From NCBI RefSeq assembly GCF_004664715.2, contig NC_051063.1:74106518-74170517 (forward strand): a stretch of DNA of 64,000 bases, read 5' to 3'. The stretch's first letter is position 1. Every line of letters starts with the position of its first letter. This stretch comes from Peromyscus leucopus. Lineage: Eukaryota; Chordata; Mammalia; Rodentia; Cricetidae. Below, piece after piece: positions 1 through 13,372 of this stretch. The translations under genes and the position numbers were made by a program. Below the pieces are notes generated by a model. The model searched no databases. It saw nothing but the letters and a program-made list of their open reading frames with translations, and was not told the DNA's origin.

Positions 1-938
1 TCCTAAACTGCAAACTGCAAACTTGGAAAGAAACATTAAGTATTGCTAAACCCCTCACTGACTGATTTATGAGCAAATTAAAGGTAGCTGCTGTATACAT
101 GACTTTGCTTTTAAGTGACCTAACTGTAATTCTGTAAACACTGGCTTTGGGAATGTGCCAGTCAGAGTGAGCAAAAACTGGCCTAAGCTTGCTTGTTGGT
201 CTTTTTATTTGTATCTTACCTTTGTTTCTCAAAACTTAAATAGAAGGAAAGCACCGGTATGAATCCTGTTTGTTTTACTTTTTTAAATTTTGTACCTTAT
301 AGTTTATAGGCTCCTCCTCATATTTTGAAGATACAGGATGTGGTCCGTGCATTGATGCATGTGTCAGAGGGTCCTCAAGACCAGTGCTGTTTTCATAGTG
401 CCTTCCTGACTCTCACTCTCATGAGTGTACAGTCTGTTTTCCAGAGGATCCATGATGACAGCAGAGGTTGACATGAGCATCAGGTGATCGTCTAATACAG
501 ATTTGTAAAAAAAAAAAAAAAATCCAGAACTATGCAACTTTCCAAATATATTGTTTTTTGATTTTGGAAAGTGCAGTGTTTTATGTTTTCTTTTTTGTTG
601 TTGTTTTTAACCACAGAATGAATCAAATATATTGAATTTATTGTTAATTTTAAATGAATTATTAGATCTATTTCTTAAATTTCACTTTGGTTTTCTAATT
701 GATAATTACCTGTATATGTATTCCATTAGACATGAACTCTTGGGTGTTCTCTCTACTTTTCTGAATATAAGGGGGTTTGAGGTCATGAAGTTTGAGACCT
801 GTCAATTTACATGATGATTTTTGGCTTTAAGGCAAATAGATAGTTATATATTAATGAAGTGGGATTTCAAGTCAGTAAGCACTGGTGACTTGGGGTACTT
901 CTCTAGCAAGGGCTCCTGAGCTTCCTGGGAAAAAAAGC

Positions 939-971
939 GGGGGTGGGGGTGGGGGGTGGGGGGTGGGGTGG
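939..971 (+). repeat. G-rich tract, G-quadruplex-type
   Basis: Six G runs of 2-6 bases are separated by single T residues. Four or more runs of at least four G with one-base loops fit a parallel G-quadruplex on the sense strand. Confidence 0.8.
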
Positions 972-1042
972 ACTATTCTAAGACTTAGCTCTTTCTGACC
1001 CGGTTGACATGATGGTGGAAGAGGAGAGTATTATCTAAACTT

Positions 1043-1519
1043 CTTTTTTTTTTTTAACTTTTTCTTTTATTTTACAATACCATTCAGTTCTACATAACAG
1101 CCACAGATTCTCTTGTTCTCCCCCTTCCTGCCCCCTCCCCTTCTCCCCACCCCACCCCCATTCCCACCTCCTCCAGATCAAGGTCTCCCCCGAGGACTGG
1201 GATCGACCTGATAGACTCAGTCCAGGCAGGTCCAGTCCCCTCCTCCCAGATTGAGCCAAGCGTCCCTGCATAAGTCCCAGGTTTCAAACAGCTAACTCAT
1301 GCAACGAGCCCAGGACCTGGTACCACTGCCTAGATACCTCCCAAACAGATCAAGCCAATCAACTGTCTCACTTATTCAGAGGGCCTGATCCAGTTGGGGG
1401 CCCCTCAGCCTTTGGTTCATAGTTCATGTGTTTCCATTCGTTTGGCTATTTGTCCCTGTGCTTTATCCAACCTTGGTTTCAACAATTCTCGCTCATATAA
1501 ACCTTCCTCTTTCTCGCTA
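1043..1519 (-). mobile_element. L1 3'-end fragment with 13-bp target-site duplication
   Basis: The antisense LINE-1 3' UTR starts with a T run (poly-A in the element's sense) and is truncated within the 3' UTR. It is flanked by the direct repeat attatctaaactt at 1030-1042 and 1520-1532, proving a retrotransposition event. It closely matches the L1 3' UTR at about 50035-50405, so both belong to one recent subfamily. Confidence 0.9.
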
Positions 1520-2514
1520 ATTATCTAAACTTTTGATGTTGTGACAGGATGATGTCACCTACAGAGTTCATACTAGAGAAACATGCAATTGAATTACAAA
1601 AACAAACAAAACAGCTGACCTCCCTTATGCATATCTATGTTCCCTTGACTCAGGGCAGAGTATCTATGTAAATTTGGTATTTTTCTGCATGAAAGATTTC
1701 CCTCTGTTCTTTTATTGTTTTTCAATGATACATAGTAGTATGGATGCACAGGTTGTAGATCACTTTTATTTTGTTGCTTTAAATAGTCTGGCAATGAATT
1801 GGCTCTTTCAGTTAACTCCCATGCCTCGTTGAGTGCGGATCAGTTGTTTGAGTACTACCTCTCTGACACTGAGATCCAGTAAGCTCATTTTGTATAGTTC
1901 CTGCCCAGTCCTAAAGTCAGCCACCTCTCCTCCTAGCACTGGTTCCTTTGGTTGCAGAAAATGTACCAAGATCTTGGCAGTACAGTGTGCTCATTTCTCT
2001 TGAGGTGTTTCTTTCAGGCCCTCTCAGCTGACAGAAAAAGAAATGTGTGTGTATAGTAACTCATGAGTGTGTACATACTTATAGTATGCACATTTCTGTG
2101 TGTAACCATCTGTGTTTACAGCGAGCCAAGCGTTGAGTTCTCACATTTCCAACTAAAATCCATCATCACTTGAATCACTCTAGTCACAGCAGTGAGAACC
2201 TTACCATATGCTGTCTCTTTGCTTGTTTGTTACACATGTAGCAGTGTCAGAACTGCTAACCTGTCCCCACATGGGAAGCAGTTTTATCAGTATTTATATG
2301 CACGTCCTTTTGTTCATCCATTAGACCCCTTTCATTTCCAGATTTACTTATTTCACCTTTTTTCTCTGTCCAGCTCTTTTGGTAAGACTGTTCCATACAT
2401 TTATACCGTAGTTATATTTATTGTTAAAGTCTCTATGTTTTCACAAGACCTTCTAAATGATTTGCAAAATTTTTCATAATTACATTTACTCTTTTATTTA
2501 AAGTGCTGAGTTTT

Positions 2515-2684
2515 AGCTGGGCGGTGGGTGCTCACACCTTTGATCCCAACACTTGGGAGGCAGAGGCAGAGAGATCTCTGTAAGTTTGAAGCCAGCCTGT
2601 TCTATAGAGTGAGTTCCAGGACAGCCAAGGCTACAGAGAGAAACCCTGTCTTGGAAAACCAAAATAAACAAACAAATAAATAAT
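2515..2684 (+). mobile_element. B1 SINE, sense
   Basis: It has the B1 order: gctgggcggtgg start, atcccaacacttgggaggc, gccagcctg, agagaaaccctgtct and an A-rich tail. It is flanked by an imperfect 15-bp duplication at 2500-2514 and 2685-2699 (aaagtgctgagtttt versus aaagtgcttactttt). Confidence 0.9.
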
Positions 2685-2997
2685 AAAGTGCTTACTTTTG
2701 ATAAAAAGGCATAGTATAGTGTCTTTGCGGTTATAATGTCATACTGAACAGTCTCATCACCTAAAGGACCTGTGTTTCATCTATTAATCCCTGGTCTAGA
2801 CTTCTCAAACTCCTCATAATATGAAATAAACTGTGCATACTTTTGCCTTTTTTTTTTTTTTTTAAACTTTTGCCTGTTATACAGTGTAATTGTAACTATA
2901 TAGGATGCAGACTTCCAGACTGGCATGTTTTACTTAGCAATATGCATTTTAAGTGCACACTCTTTCTCTTTCACCCTCTCCCCCCCTTTCCTCCCTT

Positions 2998-4320
<1,323 letters not shown>

Positions 4321-4611
4321 GCTTTTTTTTTCATGGTGTTTAAAATTTTATATTCTAGTCATCATTATAAAGAAAAAGAATTTCACATCTTAACTTCATT
4401 CTAGGCTTTGCTATAATTACTTATTAGTTACAGTTTTTTTTCTTTGTTCTTTGGGATTTTTTACTGTCATGTCATCTATAAAGAAAGACAGTTGATTTTT
4501 CTGTTCTTGTTCACTCTCAATTAATCCCCCCATCTCTTTTCCCCTCCTTGTCTTCCCTCCCCCCTCTTCCTCCTCTCCTTCCTTTTTTTCTTCCCTTCCT
4601 ACCCGTCTCCC

Positions 4612-4678
4612 TCAGGACTTGCACATGGGGCAAGCACCCTACCACTGGTCTACTTCCACAGCTCCCTTCAGTCCCTTC
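4612..4678 (-). mobile_element. ID-like SINE fragment
   Basis: It reads like the reverse complement of an ID element (gggcaagcaccctaccactg followed by cagctccc), diverged and short. Confidence 0.5.
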
Positions 4679-5231
4679 CCCTGCCTTACTATATTAGCTG
4701 GGATTTCACATCTGATACTGAATAGAGTCAGCTGAGTTCACAATCTTAAGTGGGGAAGGACAGGAAACCACCTGGTTTCTTGATGTTAACTGTGCTGTTA
4801 GCAGTGGTTTCTGTGTGTTATTAAAGAGCTCAAGAAATCTCTTCCCTGTCACTTGTTAGCAGATTTGGTCAGCTGTTGAAATGTGTCATGTATTTCCTGC
4901 ACTGATTAATGTATCGCATTATTTTCTTTTTATAGTCCTGTGGAGGAGGTGGATCACATTAATTGCCTTCCTCTCTTTCTTTTTCCTCCTCCTTTCATTC
5001 TTTTCCTTTCCTTCCTGTTCTCTTTATTCCTTCTTCTTCCCTCATTCTTGTCTATCCTTCCCTTTTTTAAAACAAATGATTTTTCATGCCAAAGCAGTCT
5101 TTATCGGAAGGTGGTCACAACAAAGCAAAAATTTAAATTTATTAACCTGAACAAGATTACTTAGATTAAGAGCTCTTTTTAATGTAAAGAATATGCTCCC
5201 TGTTGATGTTTCTGTGCTTGCTTTTCCATAG

Positions 5232-5414
<183 letters not shown>

Positions 5415-5557
5415 TAAGACTGCTTTGTACAGTTGTAATTAGTTTCATGGAGGTTCAGTTAATTACTCAATTTGTTTATATTTCATTATGTAATAGGAAT
5501 CTATTTTTGATAGTATGTTATAATAATCTGCTGCTGCAGTAGTCCTGAAAAACAAAA

Positions 5558-5732
5558 GCAAACCAGTTTCCAAACCTCCTCCTTTTAGTTGTACTGCACA
5601 CATATATAGGGAAGCAGGGATAAGAACAGAAACAAATATTCGAGAGAAGAGACTCCCACCGAAACCTTCTCACCATTAAAGACATTTGTGCTGTGTGACG
5701 CGTATCTGCAGCTATGGCCACAAATGGGAAAT
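5558..5732 (-). repeat. Inverted repeat, left arm
   Basis: Its reverse complement matches 6766-6939 with about six differences in 175 bases, by eye about 96-97% identity, including a shared acgcgt and a shared gaatatttgtttctgttc. The arms are separated by about 1.03 kb. It resembles no SINE, L1 or LTR that I recognise. Confidence 0.93.
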
Positions 5733-6177
5733 CATTTTCTAACAAGGGTCACAGATACCAGCAGACAGTCAGGAACTTCCCACTGTGGACAGCCACATGC
5801 TTCATGACACTGTTGCAGTCAGTAGCAGAGCAAATATGTAAGTGGTCTCCTAAGACTGCCTGATGACACCATACCTTCTGAGTCTGAAGATCCATACACA
5901 TCTATATTTTTATAAAACCATGTGAGTGTCTGATGATATGACTGTCAGAATGGGGCCCTTTCCTTAAACAACTCTGTGTTTCTTCAGCACATGCACATTC
6001 CTTCCTTCCTTCACATCACATTAGCTGTATCTTTAACTAACACTCAGAGAATATATATGTTAGGATAACAGTATAGATAATGTTACATTTATGGAGCATA
6101 AAGAATTCTGACAGTGGAGCTTAGAAAATATATATATGAAACAGTAATCATCTCCAGACATGTGCTTTCTTTTTGAA

Positions 6178-6345
6178 AAATATATTTATTATTATTTTGT
6201 GTGTATGATGGGGGTGGAAGGAATGGACATATCATGGCCTTTTTAGAGTCAGTTCTATTCTAGCACCTTTATATGAGTCCTGGAGATGAAGATCTGGACA
6301 TCAGGCTTACCCAGAAAGCATTTTACTTGCTAAGCCATCTCACAG
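6178..6345 (-). mobile_element. B3-type SINE, antisense, diverged
   Basis: An AT-rich tail side is followed by gtgtgtatgatggg, and it ends with ttacttgctaagccatctca, the reverse complement of a B2/B3 head. It lies in the loop of the inverted repeat. Confidence 0.6.
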
Positions 6346-6479
6346 GAGTCCACAATGATTTCTTATACTCTAGAATGTATAGAAACATTAACAGCTAGAA
6401 AATTAACATCAAGCATTGGCATCATTTCTAAAGCTGTTACTTTTTTGAGAAAGGTTTCTGTTATTCTCCCCCCCCAACC

Positions 6480-6505
6480 ATCTCCCCCACCACCATGTGT
6501 GTATG

Positions 6506-6555
<50 letters not shown>

Positions 6556-6738
6556 CGTGTATGCATGCACACGTTATATGCAAATTCCTGTAGAGGCCAG
6601 AAGAGGGCCAGCAGGATTCCCTGGAGCTGGAGTTACAGGTGGCTGTTAACAGCTAGATGTGGGTGCTGGCAACTGAATTCCTGTCCTCTGAAAGCAAGAC
6701 GTGCTTTTAAGTACTGAGCTACCTCTCTAACCTCCTAA
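6480..6738 (-). mobile_element. B2/B3-type SINE with (GT)n tail, antisense
   Basis: A pure (GT)n run at about 6509-6552 is followed by gaggccagaagagggcc, ctggagttacaggtggctgt, gatgtgggtgctggcaactg and a degraded 'gagctacctctctaac' head. This is typical of an antisense B3/B2 SINE in which the tail became a microsatellite. Confidence 0.75.
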
Positions 6739-6765
6739 AACTGTTACTTTTAAATATTAATATAA

Positions 6766-6939
6766 ATTTCCCATTTGTGGCCATAGCTGCAGATACGCGT
6801 CACACAGCACAAATGTCTTTAATGGTGAGAAGGTTTTGGTGGGAGTCTTTCTCTCGAATATTTGTTTCTGTTCTTATCCCTATTTACCTATATATGTGTG
6901 CAGTACAACTAAAAGGAGGAGGTTTGGAAACTGGTTTGC
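6766..6939 (+). repeat. Inverted repeat, right arm
   Basis: Partner of 5558-5732 in opposite orientation, running from atttcccatttgtggcc to ggaaactggtttgc. Homology stops sharply at both ends. Short frames in both arms encode related peptides only because the DNA is duplicated; there is no sign of a protein gene. Confidence 0.93.
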
Positions 6940-7719
6940 ATAGCTTGAGTCTCTTTTTCCCTCTGTGTTTTTCTCACTGTGTTCCCTAGTATTTGTGTCT
7001 TATAGTCACGTTCTTACACCATTATGAAATGTACTGCCAGATTATCTTAGTTTTTGTATATGTATTATTTTCCTGAATTATCAAAGTAGACACCTTGATG
7101 CTTTTTTAAAATTATTTATATGAATTTTACAAATTGGGCTGATAATCATTTTTTGCCTATGTCTCAGTGCCCATCTTGACATTTCCTGCCTGACTTTTCT
7201 CTTAATGCATCAATAACAAATTTACAATTATGCAGTGTTTGTAACTGATGTCTGACAATCCTTTTTCCTATGTGTTTAATTGTGCTTTATATAAAATAAT
7301 TTAAAGGCTAGAATATCTTAGATAGAAGTTTTAAGAGGTGGTCAGATTCAGGTTGCATTTTGGAGATAGATCCCAGTAATTTGTTGGAGCATCGGACGTG
7401 GGTGTGAAGAAATGGTTGAGGATGGCTCATGGATTTGAGTCAGTAGTGGTGCAGTAATCCAAAATAGGCAGGTCCAAGAAAACAAGTGCCTCTGTGGCTA
7501 GCCAGGCTGTGGTCAAGAGCTACTGAGTGTGTGTGGGTGTGTGTGGGGGTTCTTGCATTTGCTTCAATCTTTCCTTAGTTTGAATCTTGAAAGTAGATTA
7601 GTTCTAGGAATAGTAACATTTATTCTGTTATAGAAACATTTTATTTTTGGATATTCTTTGAAAGATTTAAAATTTTACTGGAAAAATGAACAGAGTAGTC
7701 CTTTAAACATGGACTTTCT

Positions 7720-7875
7720 CAACTGGATAAAGTGGCATATGCCTGCAATCTCAGCACTTAGGAAGCTGAGCTAGGAGGAAGAGAGTTTGAGGCCAGCCTG
7801 GGCTATGTAGCAAGTTCTGGGATAGGCTACACTACATAAAAAAGCCTCTCTAACAGAACAAAACAAAACCTCTTG
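7720..7875 (+). mobile_element. Old B1-like SINE, sense
   Basis: It is a diverged B1 layout: atgcctgcaatctcagcact, gtttgaggccagcctgggct, then an A-rich tail. No target duplication was seen. Confidence 0.7.
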
Positions 7876-8539
7876 AATTTTATGTATCTACTATTGCTGC
7901 TATTAAAAAGAAGAAGAAAAAAAAAACAGGGAAGAAAACTCTCCAAAGGCAAAACCAACATTCTTCTTCCTTTAGAAATGTAAATTTATTAAAACTCATA
8001 TACAGCCTGCCTATTCAGCTGGACAAGCAGGGGAAATTTTGTGTCAAGATTTATCTTAATATGAATTACAACCACTTCACACACAAGCATTTCAGTGAAG
8101 ATTCAGCTTCTTTGTTTCGGCAGCCCTCGTCCCTGCTAATCAATAGAAAAGCATGGAGGGAGAATGTGATATTGTCCCTCTCATTTTAGGGAAACTGTAT
8201 GTAAATGGTGTTCCTAGCTACACGGTAAGTTGTGAATCAGATACAGTCTAAAGGGTTGTGTGAAAATGCATATATAATTTTTCCTGATGTGTATCGTATT
8301 GGCTATTAAGTTTTAAAAAATTAGTTGTGCTGTTAAAACAGCCCAGATTCCTTGAATATTTTAGAGCATATTGAGTATTATAGATAGCTCTGTTTTCATG
8401 TTATGTTGGCTATAGGTCAGCGCTTTTGCCCAATAAAGCATAAAATTTGAACTTAGATGTATTTCTTCAAAATAATTTAGAAATTTTGGGGGCCTCTCTT
8501 TAGAAATAATTATCCTGTATTTCAAAAATCATTTTTCTT

Positions 8540-8679
8540 GCCAGGCATAGTGGTGCATGCCTTTAATCCCAGCACTAGGGAAAGGGAGATGAATCTCCGA
8601 GTTTGAAGCCAGCCCGGACTTGTGAGTTCCAGGACAGTCAGGGCTACACAGAGAAACTCTGTCTTGAAAACAAACACAC
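8540..8679 (+). mobile_element. B1 SINE just upstream of exon B
   Basis: It is a full B1 arrangement from ccaggcatagtggtgcatgc to an A-rich tail, with an exact 14-bp duplication aaatcatttttctt at 8526-8539 and 8680-8693. It ends about 120 bp before the acceptor of exon B. Confidence 0.93.
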
Positions 8680-8713
8680 AAATCATTTTTCTTCTAAGAA
8701 TTGGGTATTTTGA

Positions 8714-8953
<240 letters not shown>

Positions 8954-9755
8954 TGAAATGTGCATCTTGGGGCAGAGGATTTGGAGTGTGTAGAGGCAGG
9001 AACAGGTTATTACGGAGACTTTTTGCTTGTTCGTAAGTTCTTTCTGAAGTGAGAGTCACAGCCTTCTTGTGCTGACAGGGATCTCTTGCATTAGTGTGCA
9101 GTTTAAGTACATTTTGCAATTTCCTTTTAAAAAACAGTTGTCAGAGTCTCTAGTGAAGGCTGTTGATATTTCCTAAGTGCTGGTACAGAACTGCAGAGGA
9201 GCAGATTTCTGCCACTGTGACCAGCACTTCTGTCTGCTGCACTGTGTGGTGTTTACCTCTGAGATGTGTGGAGATGGGGGCGTTCTCACTCTTAAAATAT
9301 GTAATGCAGGTGATGCTGGGGGAGTTTTAGCATAAAACTGGGTCATAGAGTGGTTGATAGAAGGCCTACGAGAATGTGGGGTTTTCTTCCAGAGTGGAGG
9401 AGGAAGGAAGGAGGGGCTCAAATGAAGAGTAGGTGTGATAGAGATGCACAGAGTTCAGGGAGAGACGCTTGTAAGTAAGGGGTCAGAGTGCCAAACCCGT
9501 GAGGTCTTCATAGGACAAAGAACAGCTAGACACATAAAAGACCTGTCCTGGCTAAAAGTAGGATTTGTTTGTTTGTTTGTTTGTTTTTAACAAAGTGAAA
9601 CAGCTTATAAACATGCAAAAATAAAAACTGTTCACTGGGATCCCTGTGTGCCCACTACCCTGCTGTTATCCATCTATCTTCTCTTGCCTGTTCTTTTACT
9701 CCACTCCCACCTTCCTCTCCTTTTGAATTATTTTGGAACATAATAAGGATATCCC

Positions 9756-9893
9756 TTTTTTGGAAGACAGGGTCTAATATAGCCATAGCTGGCCTGGAAT
9801 TTGGTATATAAACCAGGCTGGCCTCAAACTCTGATCTGCCTGCCTCTGCCTCCCAAGTGCTGGGATTAAAGATGTGAGCTACCATGTCAGCTG
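9756..9893 (-). mobile_element. B1 SINE, antisense
   Basis: It contains gaagacagggtctaatatag, ccaggctggcctcaaactct and tgcctcccaagtgctgggat, the reverse complement of B1. It lies about 0.86 kb past exon B, opposed to the sense B1 before that exon. Confidence 0.9.
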
Positions 9894-10103
9894 TATCTTT
9901 TTTTAACTGAAGAGTCCAGGACTGCTTTTTCTCTGCCCCGTCTTGTATTTTGAGGTACTGGTAATCCAAGACCTTGCACATGCTAAGTAAGTGTTCATTA
10001 GTTTTACCTGGGCCTTGTATATGTAAATGTTTTAGTGGGTATTTCTAAAGCATAAAAACACTTTGAAAATGATTACAATTTTATTATCACACCTGAAGAG
10101 TAT

Positions 10104-10925
10104 TGACAGTGTTTTTTTATTTTACTTTATTTTAATTTTATTTTATGTGCATTAGTGTTTTGCCTACATGTAGGTCTGTATCAGGGTGCCAAATCACCTG
10201 GAACTGTAGTTATAGACAGTTATGAACTGCCATGTGGGTGCTGGGAATTGAACCCTGTTGCTCGAAATCTAAATGGTCTTATAATAAAAACCCGGAGCCA
10301 GATATTGGGGTAAATGCAGAAAGATCAGAGAGACAAAGGAACAAGTCACTAGAGAAACTTCTTACCACTACTGAATCCTCAGGCTGAATGGAAGGTGAGA
10401 TTCTATCTCCACGAATCCTCTGACTGAAAGTCTCTGAGTCCTCAGCCAAAAAAGCTCCAGCCAAAAAGGCTTTAGTTCCTGTCTCCTCACACCTTATATA
10501 CCTTTCTCTGCCTAGCCATATCACTTCCTTCCTAGTGCGGGAATTAATGGTGTGTGTGCTTCCCAAATACTGGTAGCAAAAGCATGAAATCTCAAGTGCT
10601 GGGATTAAAGGTGTGTGACTCCCAAGTACTGGGATTAAAGGTGTGTGCCACCACTACCTGGCTCTGTTTTTCTCTTAGACTGAATCTCATGTAGTCCAGG
10701 TTGGCTTTGAACTTAGAGATCCAGATGGATCTCTGCCTCCCAAGTGCTAAGATTAAAGTCTGTGCCACCACTGCCTGGCTTTTATGTTTAATCTAGTGCT
10801 GGCTCTGTCCTCCGATCTTCAGGTAATTTTACAAGGTACAACAAATGTTATCACAAGCTCAGTCCTTTGGAAGAGCAGCCAGTGCTCTTAACCTCTGAAC
10901 CAACTCTCCAGCCCTGACAGTGTTT
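10104..10925 (-). mobile_element. B2 SINE split by an LTR insertion
   Basis: Antisense B2 halves lie at 10115-10255 (tail side, through gtgggtgctgggaattgaac) and 10856-10914 (cctttggaagagcagccagt to ctctccagcc). The outer target duplication tgacagtgttt at 10104-10114 and 10915-10925 shows they were one insertion later interrupted. Confidence 0.85.
10256..10855 (-). mobile_element. LTR-type insertion carrying B1-derived segments
   Basis: About 600 bp of foreign sequence bounded by TG...CA sits inside a B2. In the minus direction it starts tgtgataacatttgttgtac, contains at least one long and one short B1-derived segment (the phrase tgctgggattaaaggtgtgt and variants recurs), then a TATA-like tatataag, and ends near cgagcaaca. 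This is the layout of a solo LTR with SINE sequence in its U3. No convincing short duplication was found, so edges are approximate. No retroviral coding sequence is present. Confidence 0.65.
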
Positions 10926-11550
10926 CTAAATATCTTCTGATATCTGGTATAGTCGGTGGTCCTACTTTCTTGTTTTATAATCTGTTTCACCATCAATTTA
11001 TTTGACTTAGGACCCAAACAAGGATCATATATTCATTTAATTTATATATCTTAAATCTCTTTAATCTATAAGTTTGTTCTTTCACTTTTTTTTCTTCCGG
11101 TTCTTTGTAAGAGTAGTTCACTGGACTTAGTAATTGTGATTCTGACTTGAAAGCTTTGAGGTTGAGTATGGAGGTAGCTGTGGTTCCATTGTCAGCAGTC
11201 ATGGTCTCGAGAAGTGTGACTAGCTACATTCAGTTTTCTCAGCTGTCATTTCTCTGTTTAGGAATCACTTTCTCCTGCAGTCTGTACTGGATGCTAAAAC
11301 TAGATTTGAAATAAAAGTAAAATCTTAAAAGAAACCCCAAACCAAACTTTAAGTTATCATTTTTTTTAATTGAGCAAAGGTAACATGAAGACTAGTTTTT
11401 ACACATGGGAATTTCTTCCTGGCATTTTTGGTATGTTTTTGAAATCATAAATCCTGAGGGAAGTCTTTTGAAAGTCAGGAAATTGGGGTAAGTATGTAAT
11501 TCTTCCATAAAAGTTAAAGCTGAAAAACAACATTAAAATGTTACTGGTTT

Positions 11551-11688
11551 GAGAGCCAGGCATGGTGGTGTATGGCTTCAATCCCAGCACTTGGGATCTC
11601 TGTGAGTTCGAGGCCAGCCTGCTCTTCAGAGCATGTTCCAGCCAGGGCTACATAAAGAAACTATGTCTTGAAAAAACAAACAAAACAA
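11551..11688 (+). mobile_element. B1 SINE, sense, with internal deletion
   Basis: gccaggcatggtggtgtatg and atcccagcacttggg are followed directly by atctctgtgagttcgaggcc, so the central gaggcagaggcag part is missing. It has an A-rich tail. Confidence 0.85.
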
Positions 11689-11885
11689 ACAATTGTTACA
11701 TGTCTAGAGACATGACTGAGGGATCTGAGAGCTGATAGGACATTGAAGGAATTATGGTGGAGGAAGCTGTGGGGTCTGATCAGAGAGTCTTGCTGTTTTT
11801 AAAGTAGGGCATGGAGCTGTTTGTTGTTAACAGTCTCAATTTAGTGGTATAACTATAATGAGAATTTTAAAATGTGTAGAGCTAG

Positions 11886-12040
11886 TTAGGTGTGATGATA
11901 CACATCTGTAATCCCAGCACTTGGGAGCTCAAGGCAAGAAAAATACTATCAGTTTGAGGCCAGCCTGGGCTATACAGTGAATATGTTCCAGGCCATCTAG
12001 GGCTACATAGCAAGATAATGCCTCAAAAGACAAAATAAAA
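11886..12040 (+). mobile_element. B1 SINE, sense, diverged
   Basis: gtaatcccagcacttgggag and tttgaggccagcctgggcta in B1 order, with an AC/A-rich tail. Confidence 0.8.
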
Positions 12041-12051
12041 AGAAAAATGAG

Positions 12052-12348
12052 GACCGGGGAGAGAGTTCAGCAGATAAAGACTCTTAACTCTCTCATGCTG
12101 TCTTAGAGTTCAGTCCTTAGTACCCACATAGTAGAAGGAAAGAACATGCTCCTGCAAGTTGTCCTCTGACCTCCACACGCATACCATGGCAAATGTGCGC
12201 GCGCACGCACACACACACACACACACACGCCCTCTGACCTCCACACTCACACATGCACACATATATACACAAGTTGTCCTCTGACCTCCACATGCATACC
12301 ACACGCTTGCTATGGCAAATGTGTATACACACACACACACATACACAC
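12052..12348 (+). mobile_element. B3-type SINE with duplicated tail and (CA)n
   Basis: The head ggggagagagttcagcagat is followed by caagttgtcctctgacctcc. This tail segment recurs at about 12229 and 12270, each followed by CA-rich runs (12194-12228, 12325-12348), so the 3' part has been duplicated in tandem. Confidence 0.75.
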
Positions 12349-12512
12349 AGTAGATAAAAAGTATTTAAAAAAAAGAAAGAAAAGTGTATATACCAAGTCT
12401 CTGATTAATGTTCCAAGAACTAATAAGTTTTAGAAGCAAATAACTTAATAAATTGGCAACTTGAGTTTGTGATTCTGTGTAGTACTGCTGATCTACTAAT
12501 AGTTATCATAAT

Positions 12513-12900
12513 TGTAGCTAGAGTTTTCCTGCCTTGCCCACAGTCAGGACAAATCTCTCTCACCCTCCAGTCCCACAGCCGCTCAGACCCAACCAAGTAA
12601 ACACAGAGACTTATATTGCTTACAAACTGTATGGCCGTGGCAGGCTTCTTGCTAACTGTTCTTATAGTTTAAATTAATCCATTTCCATAAATCTATACCT
12701 TGCCATGTGGCTCATGGCTTACTGGCATCTTCACATGCTGCTTGTTATGGCGGCTGCTGGCAGAGACTCCTTCCACCTTCCTGTTCTTTCTTTTCTCCTC
12801 TCTGTTAGTCCTGCCTATACTTCCTGCCTGGCCACTGGCCAATCAGTGTTTTATTTATTGACCAATCAGAGTAATTTGACATACAGACCATCCCACAGCA
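12513..12900 (-). mobile_element. Solo LTR, mys-like class II ERV
   Basis: A 388-bp unit bounded by TG...CA is flanked by the exact 6-bp duplication cataat at 12507-12512 and 12901-12906, as class II (ERVK-type) insertions leave. In its own sense (minus) it starts tgctgtgggatgg, has gattgg and aataaa motifs, and ends ctagctaca. Six other copies of the family are in the window. The mys/MYSERV assignment is from memory. Confidence 0.85.
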
Positions 12901-13372
12901 CATAATAGTACCAAAGGAGGTTTGCTGGCAGTTTCCATTATTTCAATATTTGTAAATAGTATTAAACTAAGTATTTGTTACTTGTTAAATGCTTTTAAAG
13001 ATATCTGTAATGGTGAATGAAAATGTAACTTGGAGTTCTAGGAATTTTCCATCTCCATAGCCTCCAAATCAGTATCTTTAGAATTTGGACACATCATCAA
13101 AACTGTAAAATACAACAGATGACGAGAGGATGACTTGGAAATCAAAAAACCTTTGACTTTTTGTCCAGTTAATTTGTGTCCTCATTTTATCTTCTAGGGA
13201 GAGATGTTTTGTCATGAAATTATATCATTAGTGACTTTGTAGATCTCCGTGAAATGATAGAATTTTTAATATTAATTTATTTTGTAAAGCCAGCATTTGC
13301 CTGGAATGACTGTTTTTGAGCACTTGGGTTTTCAATAACATACTGCTTTTAATTGTTATATTATTTCTTAAG

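Noticed and set aside
5518..6989. Two similar small proteins in opposite orientation
   Set aside because: The likeness comes from the DNA inverted repeat. Frames are short, have no start context or domain, and are explained as a non-coding duplication.
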